64,000 nucleotides of DNA, from NCBI GenBank assembly GCA_902585415.1, contig CACIDN010000001.1, positions 46,001 to 110,000 of the forward strand, given 5' to 3'. The notes under the pieces are model-generated. The model had not been told where the DNA came from, searched no databases, and saw only the letters and a list, made by a program, of their open reading frames with translations. Position 1 is the stretch's first letter. Each line of letters starts with the position of its first letter. The position numbers and the translations under genes are program-made. Source of the DNA: an uncultured Pelagibacteraceae bacterium. Lineage in GTDB: Bacteria > Pseudomonadota > Alphaproteobacteria > Pelagibacterales > Pelagibacteraceae. Shown here in pieces: positions 46,893 to 57,744 of the stretch.

Positions 46893-49045
46893 TTTTTTTT
46901 TATACAACGGTTAGCATGTAGTAATGGCTCAGTGTATCCAGACGGTTGATCTTTCCCTTTGAAGATTAAATCACAAGCTGTCTTAAAAGCAACAGATTTA
47001 TCAAAATTTACTGACATTTTTTCATATTCTGGATCACCTTTGTTTTGATCGTCTACTATTTTTGCCATTTTTTTTAAAGTGTCTAAAACTTGAACAGATG
47101 TACATATATTATGGTGTAACCAATTAGCTATATGTTGAGAAGATATTCTTAATGTAGCCCTGTCCTCCATCAGTCCGATATTATTAATATCTGGAACCTT
47201 GGAGCAGCCTACACCACTATTAATCCATCTAACTACATAACCTAAAATTCCCTGGCAATTATTCTCGAGTTCGTTTCTAATTTCATCAACCGTCCAATTT
47301 GGTTTCGATATAATAGGAATAGATAGCAATTTATTTAAGTCAAATTTGATTTTTTTTTTAATTTTTTTGTGAATATCAAAAACATTTACTTTATGATAAT
47401 GCATAGCATGCAATGTTGCTGCAGTGGGCGATGGTGTCCATGCACAATTAGCTCCAGATTGGGGATGGCCTATTTTTTGCTTTAACATATCTTGCATTTT
47501 ATCTGGGGCAGCCCACATACCTTTTCCAATTTGTGCCTTACCAGAAAAACCACAATCCAAACCAGTTTTTACATTATTATTCTCATATGCGTTTATCCAG
47601 GCTGAATTTTTCATATCACCTTTTTTCATCATTGGTCCAGCTTCCATAGATGTGTGCATTTCATCTCCAGTTCTATCAAGAAATCCCGTGTTAATAAAAA
47701 CCACCCTTTTTTTAACCTTTTTTATACACTGTTTCAAATTAACACTTGTTCTTCTTTCTTCATCCATTATTCCTATTTTAATAGTGTTTTTTTTCAGTTT
47801 TAAAACTTCTTCAACTTTAGAAAAAATTTCATCAGAAAATCCTACTTCATCTGGCCCATGCATTTTAGGTTTTACAATATAAATAGATCCAGCTCTTGAA
47901 TTTCTCTTACTATTTATATCGTGTAGAGAAGCTGCAGAGGTTATAAATGCATCAAGTATACCTTCAGGTACAGGAGTTTTATCAGAGAATAGTATTGCTG
48001 GAGTTTTCATTAAATGCCCGACATTTCTATTAAGAAGTAAAGCTCTGCCATGTAATTTTAAATTTTTTCCATTTGAAGAAATATAGTTTCTATCTGAATT
48101 CAAAAATCTTTCATATTTTTTTCCTAACTTCGAAAACTTAACTTTTAAATTTCCTTTCATTAATCCTAACCAATTTCTGTAACCTAAAACTTTATCTTCA
48201 GCATCTACAGCAGCCACACTATCTTCATGGTCAACTATTGTTGAAACTGCAGACTCTATTACCAAATCACTTAGTCCAATTGGGTCATTATTGGCACTAA
48301 ATGCATATGGATTAATAATTAACTCTACGTGAAGATTATTGTTTATTAACAAAACACCTTTCAATTTTTTCTTATCCGATCTGTATCCTTTATATTGCTT
48401 ACTATTTTTTAGCTGAATGATTTTATTATCAATTTTTAAAACTAATTTATGATTTTGTATTTTAAGAGTATTTATTTTTTTCCATGAACCCGTTTTCAAA
48501 GGAAAAATTTCGTCAAGGAAATCTCTACAGTAACTTATTACTTTTCCACCCCTTATAGGATTATACCTGTTATCTAATTTTTCAGACCCTATGGCATCAG
48601 TTCCATAAAGCGAATCGTATAAACTGCCCCATCTAGCATTTGCAGCGTTTAAGGCATATCTAGCATTTGATATTGGGACAACTAATTGTGGTCCAGCAAT
48701 TTTGGATATTTCTTCATCAACACTTTTGGTCTGAATTCTAAAATTAGCAATATTTTTTTTTAGATAACCAATATCTAAAAGAAATTTTTTATATTTATTT
48801 ATATTAAATTTTTTTAATTTATTTTTTAAATGCCACTTATCTATTGAATTTTGAAATTCTTCTCTAATTTGTATTAATTTTTTATTTTTCTCTCTTAGAC
48901 TATAAAACGACCTGTCTAAACCAACCCAAAACTTGTTCGGACTAACTTTCGTTTTCTTTAAAAGTTCTTTATTAACAAAATTAAATAAAATTTTGCTAAC
49001 GAATAATTTGCCAATTTTTTTATAATTTTTTTTTATTTTATTCAT
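46889..49045 (-). CDS. glcB: Malate synthase G
   Basis: 718 aa; NARWGSLYDSLYGTDAI, GIMDEERRTSVNLKQCI, NTGFLDRTGDEMHTSMEAGPM, GANCAWTPSPTAATLHA. Confidence 0.96.
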   Translation of the reverse strand: MNKIKKNYKKIGKLFVSKILFNFVNKELLKKTKVSPNKFWVGLDRSFYSLREKNKKLIQIREEFQNSIDKWHLKNKLKKFNINKYKKFLLDIGYLKKNIANFRIQTKSVDEEISKIAGPQLVVPISNARYALNAANARWGSLYDSLYGTDAIGSEKLDNRYNPIRGGKVISYCRDFLDEIFPLKTGSWKKINTLKIQNHKLVLKIDNKIIQLKNSKQYKGYRSDKKKLKGVLLINNNLHVELIINPYAFSANNDPIGLSDLVIESAVSTIVDHEDSVAAVDAEDKVLGYRNWLGLMKGNLKVKFSKLGKKYERFLNSDRNYISSNGKNLKLHGRALLLNRNVGHLMKTPAILFSDKTPVPEGILDAFITSAASLHDINSKRNSRAGSIYIVKPKMHGPDEVGFSDEIFSKVEEVLKLKKNTIKIGIMDEERRTSVNLKQCIKKVKKRVVFINTGFLDRTGDEMHTSMEAGPMMKKGDMKNSAWINAYENNNVKTGLDCGFSGKAQIGKGMWAAPDKMQDMLKQKIGHPQSGANCAWTPSPTAATLHAMHYHKVNVFDIHKKIKKKIKFDLNKLLSIPIISKPNWTVDEIRNELENNCQGILGYVVRWINSGVGCSKVPDINNIGLMEDRATLRISSQHIANWLHHNICTSVQVLDTLKKMAKIVDDQNKGDPEYEKMSVNFDKSVAFKTACDLIFKGKDQPSGYTEPLLHANRCIKKN

Positions 49046-49150
49046 AACTTATAATATTTTAGTTTATTCTATATTTACAAGGTTTATTTATATAAATATT
49101 ACCACAATGATTATGTTGCCTTTTTTTAAATATAATGAATATTAATATAT

Positions 49151-50260
49151 ATGAAAAATTATTTAAAATTCGAAAATGAAATAAAAAATATGGAAGCGGA
49201 AATAGATAAATTAAAAGATCCTTTTAATAATGAGGGTATATCAACTGTTGATACTGTTAAAATTGATAAACTACAATCAGAACTTGATAAGAAGTTAAAA
49301 AAAATATACTCAAATCTTGATGCGTGGCAAACAACATTAGTGGCACGTCATGAAGAGAGACCAAAATCAAAATTTTTTATTGACAATCTCTTTGACAATT
49401 TTTTTCCGTTATCCGGCGACCGATTATTTGGAGAGGATAAATCCTCTATTGCGGGGTTGGCTAATTTTAACGGAAATTCAGTGATGGTAATTGGTCAAGA
49501 AAAAGGAGATGACTTAGATAGTAGGATTATAAGAAATTTTGGAATGATGAGACCAGAGGGATATCGAAAATCTATAAGACTTATGAAAATTGCTGATAAG
49601 TTTGGATTACCAGTGATAATGTTTATTGATACACCAGGTGCCTATCCAGGAGTAGGCGCAGAGGAAAGAGGACAAGCAGAGGCAATTGCTAAATCAATTG
49701 AATGCTCATTGTCTTTAGGAGTTCCAAATATTTCAATTATAATAGGTGAGGGTGGTTCAGGCGGGGCGATTGCGTTAGCGTCGTCTAATAAAATTTTAAT
49801 GTTTCAAAACGCTATTTACTCAGTCATTTCCCCTGAGGGATGTGCATCTATATTGTGGAGAGACCCAAAGAAAACTTTAGAAGCTGCTACTGCAATGAAA
49901 CTTACATCTAAGGATTTGCTAGAACTTGAAATTATAGATGAAGTTATTATGGAGCCTAGCGGCGGGGCTCACAGAAACAGAGATGAAATTCTATCAAAAC
50001 TTAAAGAGTCTTTAATTAATAATTTAAATGAATTAACTATAATGTCCAGACAGGAAATAATAACTCATAGAAAAAACAAATTTTTAAATATCGGAAGAAA
50101 TCAGACTATCTCTAATGGAAATTTATCGTCAGACGAATTATTTTCGGTGAATGTTAATAAAATTTTTAATATTAAAAACAAAATTAAAAGTAAAAAAATT
50201 TATATATTTGGACTAATTGTTGTAACTTTGATTTTATTTTTGTTGTTTATACAATCATAA
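49151..50260 (+). CDS. accA: Acetyl-CoA carboxylase carboxyltransferase subunit alpha with C-terminal TM extension
   Basis: SGDRLFGEDKSSIAGLA, FIDTPGAYPGVGAEERGQAEAIA, GEGGSGGAIALA, ISPEGCASILWRD; then an extra tail ending KKIYIFGLIVVTLILFLLFIQS. Confidence 0.95.
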   Translation: MKNYLKFENEIKNMEAEIDKLKDPFNNEGISTVDTVKIDKLQSELDKKLKKIYSNLDAWQTTLVARHEERPKSKFFIDNLFDNFFPLSGDRLFGEDKSSIAGLANFNGNSVMVIGQEKGDDLDSRIIRNFGMMRPEGYRKSIRLMKIADKFGLPVIMFIDTPGAYPGVGAEERGQAEAIAKSIECSLSLGVPNISIIIGEGGSGGAIALASSNKILMFQNAIYSVISPEGCASILWRDPKKTLEAATAMKLTSKDLLELEIIDEVIMEPSGGAHRNRDEILSKLKESLINNLNELTIMSRQEIITHRKNKFLNIGRNQTISNGNLSSDELFSVNVNKIFNIKNKIKSKKIYIFGLIVVTLILFLLFIQS

Positions 50261-52834
50261 TTTAGATAAAGATCCACAACAATTTTTGTATTTTTTTCCA
50301 GTTACTTGACATCTATCATTTCTAGATATTTTTTGATTTTTTTTTAAAACTAAAAGACAATTAGGATTATTTGAAATTTTAGAATTTTTTTTGTGATTTT
50401 TTTTTAGATCATATCCCTCAGTCACTCTAATATTAAGCAATAAAGTTATTGTGTCCTGTCTAATTTTCTCTAACAAATTTTCAAATAGATTAAACGTCTC
50501 TTTTTTATATTCAATTAGTGGATCTCTTTGTCCGTAGGATCTCAATCCAATCACTTGTCTTAGTTGTTCCAAATATTGAATATGGTTTTTCCAATTAAGA
50601 TCTATAATTTGTAAAAATATTTTCCTTTCTAGTTCATTGTTTCCAGCCTCAGTTAATACAGCTATTCTTTGTTTTCTTTTGTCATCAAATTTTTTTTTGA
50701 TAATATTTATTATTTCATTTTGTTTTAAGGATAATATTTCATTTAGATAACTTTTATCTTGGTTTTGAAGCAAATTTTCGAACTTATTTTGAAGAACTTT
50801 ATCTTTTTCAAGATTTAAGGAATCGTTTTTTTCTCTAATAATTTGATCAACTTCATCGTCAAGCAATTTATCCACAAAAATATATATATCTTTTGTGCTT
50901 AAAACTTTTTTTCTTTGGCTGAAAATTACTTGTCTTTGATCATTTAAAACATTATCAAATTTGAGCAGTGATTTTCTAATGTCAAAATTCCTAGCCTCAA
51001 CTTTTTGCTGTGCTCTCTCAAGTGCTTTATTAATCCATGGATGGTCAATACTCTCGCCATCTTTTAATCCTAGTTTTTCTAACATATTATTAATAGACTC
51101 AGATCCAAATATTCTCATCAAATCGTCCTCTAAACTAACAAAAAAAACTGAGTTTCCTTCGTCTCCTTGTCTTCCAGATCTACCTCTAGCTTGGTTATCA
51201 ACTCTTCGAGACTCCATTCTTTCTGTACCTATGACATATAGACCGCCAAGAGACTTAACTTTATTTCTCTCTTTATGTATTTCTGTATTTTTTAAACTGA
51301 TATTATCTTTTTCTTTGCCACCAAGCTTAATATCTACCCCCCTTCCAGATATACTAGTAGTTATTATCACAGAATTTAACTTTCCTGCATTTGCTATTAT
51401 TTCAGCCTCTCTTTGATGGTTTTTCGCATTTAAAACAGTATGCTCAATTTTATTCCTTTTCAAAAGTTTTGAATAAACCTCAGATTTATCAACACTAGAT
51501 GTAAAGACTAATAAAGGTTGACCTTTTTTATTACACTCTACAATTAAATTAATAATTGCATTTTGTTTTTCCTTCTCGGTTCTAAAAATTTGGTCGTTAA
51601 AATCTTTTCTTATCATTGTTTTGTTAGTTGGAATTGATATTACTTTTAAATTATAAATTTCAAAAAACTCTTGGCTTTCAGTTAATGCTGTACCGGTGCA
51701 ACCTGCAAGTTTATCGTATAATTTAAAATAATTTTGATATGTTATTGAAGCAAGTGTTTGATTTTCAATTTCAATGTCTACATTCTCTTTTGCTTCTATA
51801 GCCTGATGAAGACCGTCTGCGTAACGTCTACCTTCTAATATTCTACCAGAAATTTCATCTACAATTTTAATTTTCTTATCAACTAGAACATAGTCTTTAT
51901 CCTTTTTAAAAATAAAAATTGCTTTTAATGCTTGGTTCACATGATGAACTATATGTAAGTTCGCAGGATCATAAAAATTATTATTTTTAAGAATAGCAGA
52001 TTTTTTTAAAGTATTTTCTATATTATCTATTCCATCATTTGTTAAAATTATAGATTTGTCCTTTTCGTCAATTTCATAATCTGAAGATGATAAATTTTTT
52101 ACAACATTATTTATTGATTTATATTGCATGCTTGTATCCTCAGCTTGCCCAGAAATTACTAAGGGGGTTCTTGCCTCATCTATTAAACAAGAGTCGATTT
52201 CATCTACAATAGCATAATAACGTCCATTTTGAACAATTTGATTTAAAGAAAGCTTCATATTGTCCTTCAAATAATCAAAACCAAGCTCACTATTAGTTGC
52301 ATAAGTAATATCACAACTGTAATTTTTTAATCTCTCATTATCATTTTGATTATTATTAATGTAACCGCAACTTACTCCTAAGTAGTTATAAATTTTCGAC
52401 ATTTCATCACAATCTCTTTTAGCCAGATAATCATTTACAGTAACTATATGCACGCCTTTGCCAAAAAGTGAATTTAGATAAGCTGCTAAAGCAATTGTTA
52501 TAGTTTTTCCCTCGCCTGTCTTCATTTCAGCAATTTTTCCTTGATGTAAAACTATCCCACCGAGTATTTGTACATCGTAGTGTCTTTCTCCCCTTTTTCT
52601 TTTAGAAGCCTCTCTTACTAATGCGAAAGCCTCACAAATAATATCTTCTGTTAAATTACCTTGTCTTAATTTTAATTTTAACTCTTTGGTCTTCTCAGGG
52701 AATTCCTCGTCATCTAGCTTTTCAATTGTTTTCTCAAGGTTATTTACTTTTTTTAAAAGATATTGAATTTTATCAATTTCATTTTGGTTACTACTCTTAA
52801 AGATTTTACTTATAAAACTTATTGGATTTAGCAT
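50255..52834 (-). CDS. secA: Preprotein translocase subunit SecA
   Basis: GEGKTITIALAAYLNSL, VNDYLAKRD, QARGRSGRQGDEGNSVFFVSLEDDLMRIFG. Confidence 0.96.
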   Translation of the reverse strand: MLNPISFISKIFKSSNQNEIDKIQYLLKKVNNLEKTIEKLDDEEFPEKTKELKLKLRQGNLTEDIICEAFALVREASKRKRGERHYDVQILGGIVLHQGKIAEMKTGEGKTITIALAAYLNSLFGKGVHIVTVNDYLAKRDCDEMSKIYNYLGVSCGYINNNQNDNERLKNYSCDITYATNSELGFDYLKDNMKLSLNQIVQNGRYYAIVDEIDSCLIDEARTPLVISGQAEDTSMQYKSINNVVKNLSSSDYEIDEKDKSIILTNDGIDNIENTLKKSAILKNNNFYDPANLHIVHHVNQALKAIFIFKKDKDYVLVDKKIKIVDEISGRILEGRRYADGLHQAIEAKENVDIEIENQTLASITYQNYFKLYDKLAGCTGTALTESQEFFEIYNLKVISIPTNKTMIRKDFNDQIFRTEKEKQNAIINLIVECNKKGQPLLVFTSSVDKSEVYSKLLKRNKIEHTVLNAKNHQREAEIIANAGKLNSVIITTSISGRGVDIKLGGKEKDNISLKNTEIHKERNKVKSLGGLYVIGTERMESRRVDNQARGRSGRQGDEGNSVFFVSLEDDLMRIFGSESINNMLEKLGLKDGESIDHPWINKALERAQQKVEARNFDIRKSLLKFDNVLNDQRQVIFSQRKKVLSTKDIYIFVDKLLDDEVDQIIREKNDSLNLEKDKVLQNKFENLLQNQDKSYLNEILSLKQNEIINIIKKKFDDKRKQRIAVLTEAGNNELERKIFLQIIDLNWKNHIQYLEQLRQVIGLRSYGQRDPLIEYKKETFNLFENLLEKIRQDTITLLLNIRVTEGYDLKKNHKKNSKISNNPNCLLVLKKNQKISRNDRCQVTGKKYKNCCGSLSKL

Positions 52835-52902
52835 TTTCTAATTTTTCGTATACATTAGTATTTAAATAATTATATAGTTATAAAATAATTAATTTAAATA
52901 TC

Positions 52903-54204
52903 ATGGCCATAAATTTAAGCAATTTCTTGATTTCCAAAAAAGACAGCTCAAAAATGGCTGACTTTCAAGACTTAGATCATTTAGATGGACTATCAATATC
53001 TGTTACATCTGCAAATTTATACAATAATAATAGGGACGATCTTGTCCTATTTTATTTTAGAAATGGAGCAGAATATGCATCAGTCTATACTCAGTCAAAA
53101 GTAATATCTGAAAATATTAAATGGAATAAATCAATCAAGGGTAAAAAAATTAAAGCACTTATAGTAAACTCACGTAATGCTAACTGTTTAACTGGCTCAA
53201 GAGGTTATAACTCCCTAAAGGAAATTGCTGAGGAAACTTCAAAGTTATTAACCGATAAACAAAAAAAAGATGAAGATGACCCAAAAAAGATAAAATCTAG
53301 TGATATCATATTCGGTTGCACCGGAACCATTGGTGAGCCTTTCCCTTTAAATAAAATAAAATCGTCGGTTAAAGATTTAGTTGATAAAATAAAATATACT
53401 CAAAATAAATACATATGGATTAAAGCTGCAATGAGTATTTTAACAACTGACTTAAAACCAAAGCTAGCTATGGAGGAGTGTAAAATAGGAAATACAAAAA
53501 TTAAAATTTACGGTATAGCAAAAGGATCTGGCATGATTTTTCCTAATATGGCAACAACCTTAGCTTACCTCTTTACAGACGCAAATTTACCTTCAATAAC
53601 TCTTAAAAAAATATTAAAAAAAAATATTAATAACACCTTTAATGCAATCACTTGCGATGGGGATACAAGCACTAATGATATGATTACATTCTTCTCTACT
53701 GGTAGCGCAAAAAATAAGCAAATAACTAACACCAACGATAAAAAATTAAAAGAATTTGATAAATGTGTAAATAGTGTACTTTTGAATTTAGCTAAAAGAG
53801 TAGTAAGTGATGGTGAAGGAGCATCAAAATTTATTCAAATAGATGTATTAAAATGTAAAAGTGAGAATGATGCAAAAAAAATAGCTTTTTCAATAGCTAA
53901 CTCCCCTTTAGTTAAAACTGCTTTTGCTGGAGAGGATGCCAATTGGGGAAGGATTATGATGGCAATTGGAAAAACAAATATTGATATGAACTCTGATAAT
54001 ATAAGTTTATCATTCGGTGACCATAAAATACTAGAAAAAGGACAGCAAGTTAAGTTTTTGTCCGAGGAAAATTTAGGGAAGTATATGAAAAATGATAACA
54101 TTCATCTAGTTGTCGAGATGAATAACGGAAAAAAAAGTTTTACATGTTATACGATGGATTTTACAAATAATTACATCAATATTAACAAAGATTACAGAAC
54201 GTAA
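52903..54204 (+). CDS. argJ: Bifunctional glutamate N-acetyltransferase/amino-acid acetyltransferase
   Basis: NSRNANCLTGSRGY, GIAKGSGMIFPNMATTLAYLFTDA, TCDGDTSTNDM, GEDANWGRIMMAIG. Confidence 0.95.
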   Translation: MAINLSNFLISKKDSSKMADFQDLDHLDGLSISVTSANLYNNNRDDLVLFYFRNGAEYASVYTQSKVISENIKWNKSIKGKKIKALIVNSRNANCLTGSRGYNSLKEIAEETSKLLTDKQKKDEDDPKKIKSSDIIFGCTGTIGEPFPLNKIKSSVKDLVDKIKYTQNKYIWIKAAMSILTTDLKPKLAMEECKIGNTKIKIYGIAKGSGMIFPNMATTLAYLFTDANLPSITLKKILKKNINNTFNAITCDGDTSTNDMITFFSTGSAKNKQITNTNDKKLKEFDKCVNSVLLNLAKRVVSDGEGASKFIQIDVLKCKSENDAKKIAFSIANSPLVKTAFAGEDANWGRIMMAIGKTNIDMNSDNISLSFGDHKILEKGQQVKFLSEENLGKYMKNDNIHLVVEMNNGKKSFTCYTMDFTNNYININKDYRT

Positions 54205-54636
54205 ATGATTAAATATAAATTAGATTGCTCAGATTGTAATAAAGATTTTGACAGCTGGTTTTCAAATTCAAAGGAATATGAGAGATTAAAACGGAGAAAT
54301 TTAATCAGCTGTCATTTTTGTGGATCCAAAAAAATTAATAAATCTATAATGGCTCCGAATGTAAATAATATTATTAATAATAATAAAACTGAATTGTTAG
54401 CATCAAAAAGAAAGAGGGACATTAAAAGAAAAATTGAAAATTTCCAAAACTTTATAAAAAACAATTTTGAGGATGTAGGAAATAATTTTGCTTATGAAGC
54501 TAGATCATTGCACTATAATACGAAGGGATATAAAAAAGGCATTTTTGGTAGTGCTTCGAAAAAACAGATTAAAGAGCTTAATGATGAAGGTATAACGACT
54601 CAAATATTTCCATGGATTGAAAAAAAAGATAACTAA
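54205..54636 (+). CDS. DUF1178 family protein
   Basis: MIKYKLDCSDCNKDFDSWFSNSKEYERLKRRNLISCHFCGSKKINKSIMAP. Confidence 0.85.
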   Translation: MIKYKLDCSDCNKDFDSWFSNSKEYERLKRRNLISCHFCGSKKINKSIMAPNVNNIINNNKTELLASKRKRDIKRKIENFQNFIKNNFEDVGNNFAYEARSLHYNTKGYKKGIFGSASKKQIKELNDEGITTQIFPWIEKKDN

Positions 54637-55376
54637 AATTTTTTAAATTTTGCTAAATAATTAACAGAGGTATCATTTGAAATTTTCCACTCTCTAGTAA
54701 TGACATTAAATTTAACACCTTTTAAATCCTCTAACCTTAATAGGTTCTTTTTGCATATATTTATTAAGTCAATAGGCTCTACAAACATATTCCAATTATG
54801 TGTACCTATAGGAAGCCATCTAAGAACATATTCGGCCCCTACTATTGCAAATATAAAAGATTTAAGTGTTTTATTTAACGTTGCTATTATCATTATTCCA
54901 TTTTTTTTCAGGAATTTTGAACTTTTATTTAAAAATAAATCTACATTATCTACATGTTCAACTATTTCCATATTTAGTACAACATCAAATTTTGACTTAA
55001 ATTTGAAATTTTCAGGGGTTGCACAATAATAATTTATTTTAAGCTTACTTTTTTTTGCGTGAGCCTTGGCTATTTTGATATTTTTTTCTGAAGCGTCTAT
55101 TCCAATTACTTTTGCACCAAGTTTTGTTAAAGGCTCACATAAAAGGCCACCTCCACAACCAATATCTAAAATTCTAACATTTTTTAATGGCCTACTATTT
55201 GGCTTCATATTTTTGTTCATTAAAGTGTTTTTAATATAACGTAATCGCACTGGATTAAACTTATGCAAAGGTTTAAATTTACCTTCAGGGTCCCACCATT
55301 CCGAAGCTAACTTTGAAAACTTATCAATTTCTTTTTTGTTTATAGTTATATTTTTCATTGGTTGTTGACTTTGCAA
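54633..55376 (-). CDS. ubiG: Ubiquinone biosynthesis O-methyltransferase
   Basis: ASEWWDPEGKFKPLHKFNPVRLRYI, ILDIGCGGGLLCEPLTKLGAKVIGIDAS, LKGVKFN. Confidence 0.94.
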   Translation of the reverse strand: MQSQQPMKNITINKKEIDKFSKLASEWWDPEGKFKPLHKFNPVRLRYIKNTLMNKNMKPNSRPLKNVRILDIGCGGGLLCEPLTKLGAKVIGIDASEKNIKIAKAHAKKSKLKINYYCATPENFKFKSKFDVVLNMEIVEHVDNVDLFLNKSSKFLKKNGIMIIATLNKTLKSFIFAIVGAEYVLRWLPIGTHNWNMFVEPIDLINICKKNLLRLEDLKGVKFNVITREWKISNDTSVNYLAKFKKF

Positions 55377-55422
55377 ATAAGATGTATTTTATCTGAATAT
55401 AAAAATTAAATAAAAATTATCA

Positions 55423-56640
55423 ATGAAAATAATAGTTATTAAATTTGGTGGTACTTCAGTTGGAAATTTAAATAGAATAAAGAAAGTAGCAAACATTATT
55501 ATTTCTTATATCAAAAGAAAATATAAGGTTATTGTTATTTCTTCAGCGATGAGTGGTGTGACAAATGAACTGTTACTTAAGATTGAAAAAATTGCAAAAG
55601 AATTTCCTGACGCTGAAAAAGATGTAATTTTATCTACTGGTGAACAAGTTGCTAGTGCATTAATTGCGGGCAAATTAAATGAATTAGGATATATATCTAG
55701 ATCTTGGTTATCTTGGCAAATTCCTATATTGACCGAAGGTAAATATAATTCGTCAAGAATAACTAATATATACAAAAATAAAATTTTAAGTTATTTAAAA
55801 AAAGGTGGGACTCCTATAATTGCTGGGTTTCAAGGCGTTAATTCTGACAATAGATTAACAACTCTTGAAAGAGGTGGATCAGATGCAAGCGCAATAATGT
55901 GTGCAAAATTTTTTAAAGCCAAGGAGTGTATTATTTATACTGATGTTGAGGGTGTTTTTACTACGGATCCAAGATTAATAAAATCTGCAAAAAAAATTAA
56001 AAAAATTTCATACGAGGAGATGCTTGAAATGGCGTCATTAGGATCAAAAGTTATGCAACCAGCTTCGATTCAAGATGCAAGACTTAATAGAATTGATGTT
56101 AAAGTTAAGTCATCATTTAAAAAAAAAAGTGGAACATTAATTACCAAAAAAAAAAAAATTTTTAACAATAATGTTATTAGAGGCATCTCTTTTACTAAAA
56201 ATGATGCAAAGTTCACATTAGTTGGAATTAAAGATAGACCTGGTGTAGCAGCGGCTATTTTTAAACCTTTATATGAAAATTCGGTTAATGTAGATATGGT
56301 TGTACAAAATATATCTGGAATTGGAAGAGAAACTGATTTGACTTTTACAATTAAAATTGACGATCTTTACAAAACAGAAAAACTAGTAAAAAAGAATAAA
56401 TCGATTAAATTCAAAAAACTAATTATTGATAAAAATGTATCAAAAGTTTCTATTATAGGTGTCGGCATGATTACAACACCAGGTGTAACTTATAAAATGT
56501 TTCAAGCATTAGCACAAAAAAAAATAAATATTGAGGTAATTTCTACCTCTGAAATTAAAATATCTGTTCTTGTAAATAAAAAAAACCTAAAAAAATCAGT
56601 TGAAACACTGCATAAAGAATTTAAATTAGATAGCTTATGA
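55423..56640 (+). CDS. lysC: Aspartate kinase
   Basis: [47 protein letters not shown], two ACT domains. Confidence 0.95.
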   Translation: MKIIVIKFGGTSVGNLNRIKKVANIIISYIKRKYKVIVISSAMSGVTNELLLKIEKIAKEFPDAEKDVILSTGEQVASALIAGKLNELGYISRSWLSWQIPILTEGKYNSSRITNIYKNKILSYLKKGGTPIIAGFQGVNSDNRLTTLERGGSDASAIMCAKFFKAKECIIYTDVEGVFTTDPRLIKSAKKIKKISYEEMLEMASLGSKVMQPASIQDARLNRIDVKVKSSFKKKSGTLITKKKKIFNNNVIRGISFTKNDAKFTLVGIKDRPGVAAAIFKPLYENSVNVDMVVQNISGIGRETDLTFTIKIDDLYKTEKLVKKNKSIKFKKLIIDKNVSKVSIIGVGMITTPGVTYKMFQALAQKKINIEVISTSEIKISVLVNKKNLKKSVETLHKEFKLDSL

Positions 56641-57734
56641 GTTTACGACCTTATAGAGATATAATTAGAAAGAAAACTAAAGAGATTAAAGTTGGAGATG
56701 TTAAAATAGGAGGTCTTAATCCTATTTCAGTTCAATCTATGACAAACACAATTACATCAGACACTTTTTCAACCTTAAAACAAATTGAAAACTTGGTAAA
56801 TGAAGGTGCCGACTTAGTTCGTATATCTTGCCCTGATAAAGACTCTACAAAAGCATTAAAAGAAATATGCAAACAATCAGAGGTGCCAATAATTGCCGAT
56901 ATTCATTTTCATTACAAACGTGCATTAGAAGCCGCTGATAATGGCGCAAAATGTTTAAGAATCAATCCTGGCAATATTGGAAGTAAAAATAAATTAAGTG
57001 AGGTAATTAAAGCTGCAAAAAATAATGATTGTTCAATTAGGATAGGTGTGAATGCAGGTTCTCTAGAAAAAGATATACTCAAAAAATTTAGAGAACCTTG
57101 TCCAGAGTCTTTAGTTGAAAGTGCTCTGAGAAATATAGAATTAATTGAAGAAAATAACTTTAATAACATCAAAATTAGCGTTAAGTCATCTGATGTCTTT
57201 TTATCAATAGCTGCTTATAGGCAACTGTCAAAAAAAACTGATTATCCATTACATTTAGGAATAACCGAGTCAGGAAGCTTTATACCTGGAAGTGTAAAGT
57301 CCTCGATTGGATTAGGTATATTGCTTCTAGATGGTATTGGAGATACTTTAAGAGTTTCTCTTTCAGATGATCCTGTCAAAGAAATAAAAATTGGTAATGA
57401 AATTTTAAAATCATTAAATCTGAGATCTAGAGGTGTTACTATAATTTCTTGCCCATCATGTGCAAGACAAGGTTTTGATGTTATAAAAACAGTGAAAAAA
57501 CTTGAAGATGAATTATCGCATATAAGAACACCTATTACACTCTCAATTATTGGGTGTGTTGTTAATGGGCCAGGAGAAGCGGCCCAAACAGAAATCGGTA
57601 TTACTGGAGGAGGCAACGGAAGTAGCATGTTGTACCTTAGCGGAATTCAAAATAAAAAAATCGATAACAAAGATATGATTTCAAAAATAGTTTCTTTAGT
57701 AGAAAAAAAAGAAAAAGAAATTAAAGATAAATAA
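56637..57734 (+). CDS. ispG: 4-hydroxy-3-methylbut-2-en-1-yl diphosphate synthase
   Basis: [52 protein letters not shown]. Confidence 0.96.
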   Translation: MSLRPYRDIIRKKTKEIKVGDVKIGGLNPISVQSMTNTITSDTFSTLKQIENLVNEGADLVRISCPDKDSTKALKEICKQSEVPIIADIHFHYKRALEAADNGAKCLRINPGNIGSKNKLSEVIKAAKNNDCSIRIGVNAGSLEKDILKKFREPCPESLVESALRNIELIEENNFNNIKISVKSSDVFLSIAAYRQLSKKTDYPLHLGITESGSFIPGSVKSSIGLGILLLDGIGDTLRVSLSDDPVKEIKIGNEILKSLNLRSRGVTIISCPSCARQGFDVIKTVKKLEDELSHIRTPITLSIIGCVVNGPGEAAQTEIGITGGGNGSSMLYLSGIQNKKIDNKDMISKIVSLVEKKEKEIKDK

Positions 57735-57744
57735 TAACGTAATC

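Noticed and set aside
56145-56165. A12-type run in lysC (and similar runs in prmC) as slippage sites
   Set aside because: Long A runs are common in this AT-rich genome; unlike dnaX, no known functional precedent for a truncated product supports these.
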